This document shows positions 5,733 through 6,296 of a DNA stretch of 6,296 nucleotides, one piece after another. Under the pieces are notes generated by a model. The model ran no database searches. It saw nothing but the letters and a program-made list of their open reading frames with translations, and was not told the DNA's origin. The stretch lies in the NCBI GenBank assembly GCA_007132595.1, contig SLOH01000088.1:1-6296 (forward strand). Reading direction: 5' to 3'. The number at the start of each line of letters is the position of its first letter. The first letter of the stretch is position 1. This stretch comes from Waddliaceae bacterium. Lineage in GTDB: Bacteria; Chlamydiota; Chlamydiia; Chlamydiales; SLOH01. The translations under genes and the position numbers were made by a program.

Positions 5733-6296
5733 TGGCAAAGTTTAATTATGAGTTGCTCCCAAAGATGCTTGGGAAAGATGTTTGAATTTTTTGCTCGAAG
5801 CTCTGTTTCATCAAGTTGAATCAGAGCTTTTTCCAAATGGTGCGAGCCGAGCGCTCTCGCATAGTTTAACTGAACTTGAAGACGTTTGCCGCGCAGCTGC
5901 GGGAACTTCTCCTGAATCTGATTATTTTGACCCGCCTCAATCATTGATGCAATTTCTAAAATCATCTCTAACTGATACCTTAAAGGCCTTAAGTGAGCGA
6001 TAATTGCCGGCTCTTGTAGGTAAAGCGAAATTGCTAATTGATGTGCTAAGGGGAAATTCTTTGAAAATATCGCATCTCCTAGCTGCCAAATCGTCTCTTT
6101 CGGCTCTTTGGGAATCAGCGCTTCAATATCTGTGACCGTAATTTGCGCGCGCTCGCCAATATAGGTCAGCACTTTTTCCTTTTCATGAAACAGCTGGGCG
6201 GCATTCCCGCCTACCCTCTGTATAAAAAGCGCAAGAGCATCGGGCGCAATTGTTTTGCCGGCGCTTTGGATCTGCAAAGCGATTTCTTGTCTCAAG
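5729..6296 (-). CDS. holA: DNA polymerase III subunit delta (HolA), C-terminal part, 5' end outside the window
   Basis: About 188 C-terminal residues of the delta subunit, the clamp-loader component that opens the beta sliding clamp during chromosome replication. The frame is open to the right edge, and the leftmost possible start is a TTG at 6295. A full delta is about 330-340 residues, so the clamp-binding ATPase-like N-terminal part is missing here. Visible family features, counted from the edge, are as follows. LALFIQRVGGNAAQLFHEKEK (21-41) matches the vgg-Dl-l--EleKL block. The segment ITVTDIEALIP comes next. IWQLGDAIFSKNFPLAHQLA (69-88) corresponds to the lF-L-dAil-gd---Al block. LRPLRYQLEMILEI (102-115) corresponds to the la-qfR-ll block, and the end holds LIQLDETELRAKNS (158-171). 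This is the collar domain that packs the pentameric clamp loader. The TGA overlaps the ATG of the downstream methyltransferase, indicating coupling. In Chlamydia the equivalent is CT047, beside CT048. Confidence 0.9.
   Translation of the reverse strand, partial: LRQEIALQIQSAGKTIAPDALALFIQRVGGNAAQLFHEKEKVLTYIGERAQITVTDIEALIPKEPKETIWQLGDAIFSKNFPLAHQLAISLYLQEPAIIAHLRPLRYQLEMILEIASMIEAGQNNQIQEKFPQLRGKRLQVQLNYARALGSHHLEKALIQLDETELRAKNSNIFPKHLWEQLIIKLCQ

Overview
The window most likely comes from a member of the Chlamydiota outside the Chlamydiaceae (a Parachlamydia-, Waddlia-, Criblamydia- or Simkania-like symbiont of amoebae or other eukaryotes). The argument is gene order, recalled rather than searched. 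A small charged coiled-coil protein resembling chlamydial CT053 lies directly before hemW (CT052). On the other side of one inserted gene lies an RsmI-like methyltransferase (CT048) directly downstream of a DNA polymerase III delta subunit (CT047). The base composition is moderately AT-rich, which fits.

Left part (1-1806, + strand): the 3' portion of a large protein I do not recognise. Its reading frame is open to the window edge, so the true start lies outside. It is clearly more AT-rich than the rest (about 38% G+C by hand count over bases 1-600, against about 48% over 3541-4140). It carries a good match to the core of a eukaryotic ubiquitin-interacting motif, which makes it the most interesting gene here and a candidate host-directed protein. 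A 173-bp intergenic stretch with two small inverted repeats follows.

Middle (1980-3507, + strand): the CT053-like gene and hemW overlap by 11 bp and form a coupled pair. HemW is the radical-SAM heme chaperone of the HemN superfamily. Its stop codon overlaps tail-to-tail with the next gene in a shared TTAA, leaving no space for a terminator.

Right part (3504-6296, - strand, read right to left): the C-terminal part of HolA (delta subunit of the clamp loader, start outside the window) overlaps the RsmI-like methyltransferase by 4 bp (ATGA). After 90 bp comes a 479-residue atypical short-chain dehydrogenase with a C-terminal DUF2867 domain. holA and the methyltransferase look like one transcription unit; the dehydrogenase may be read with them or from its own promoter.

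No tRNA, rRNA, insertion sequence, CRISPR array or complete mobile element was seen. Most of the window is housekeeping; the accessory-looking part is the first gene.
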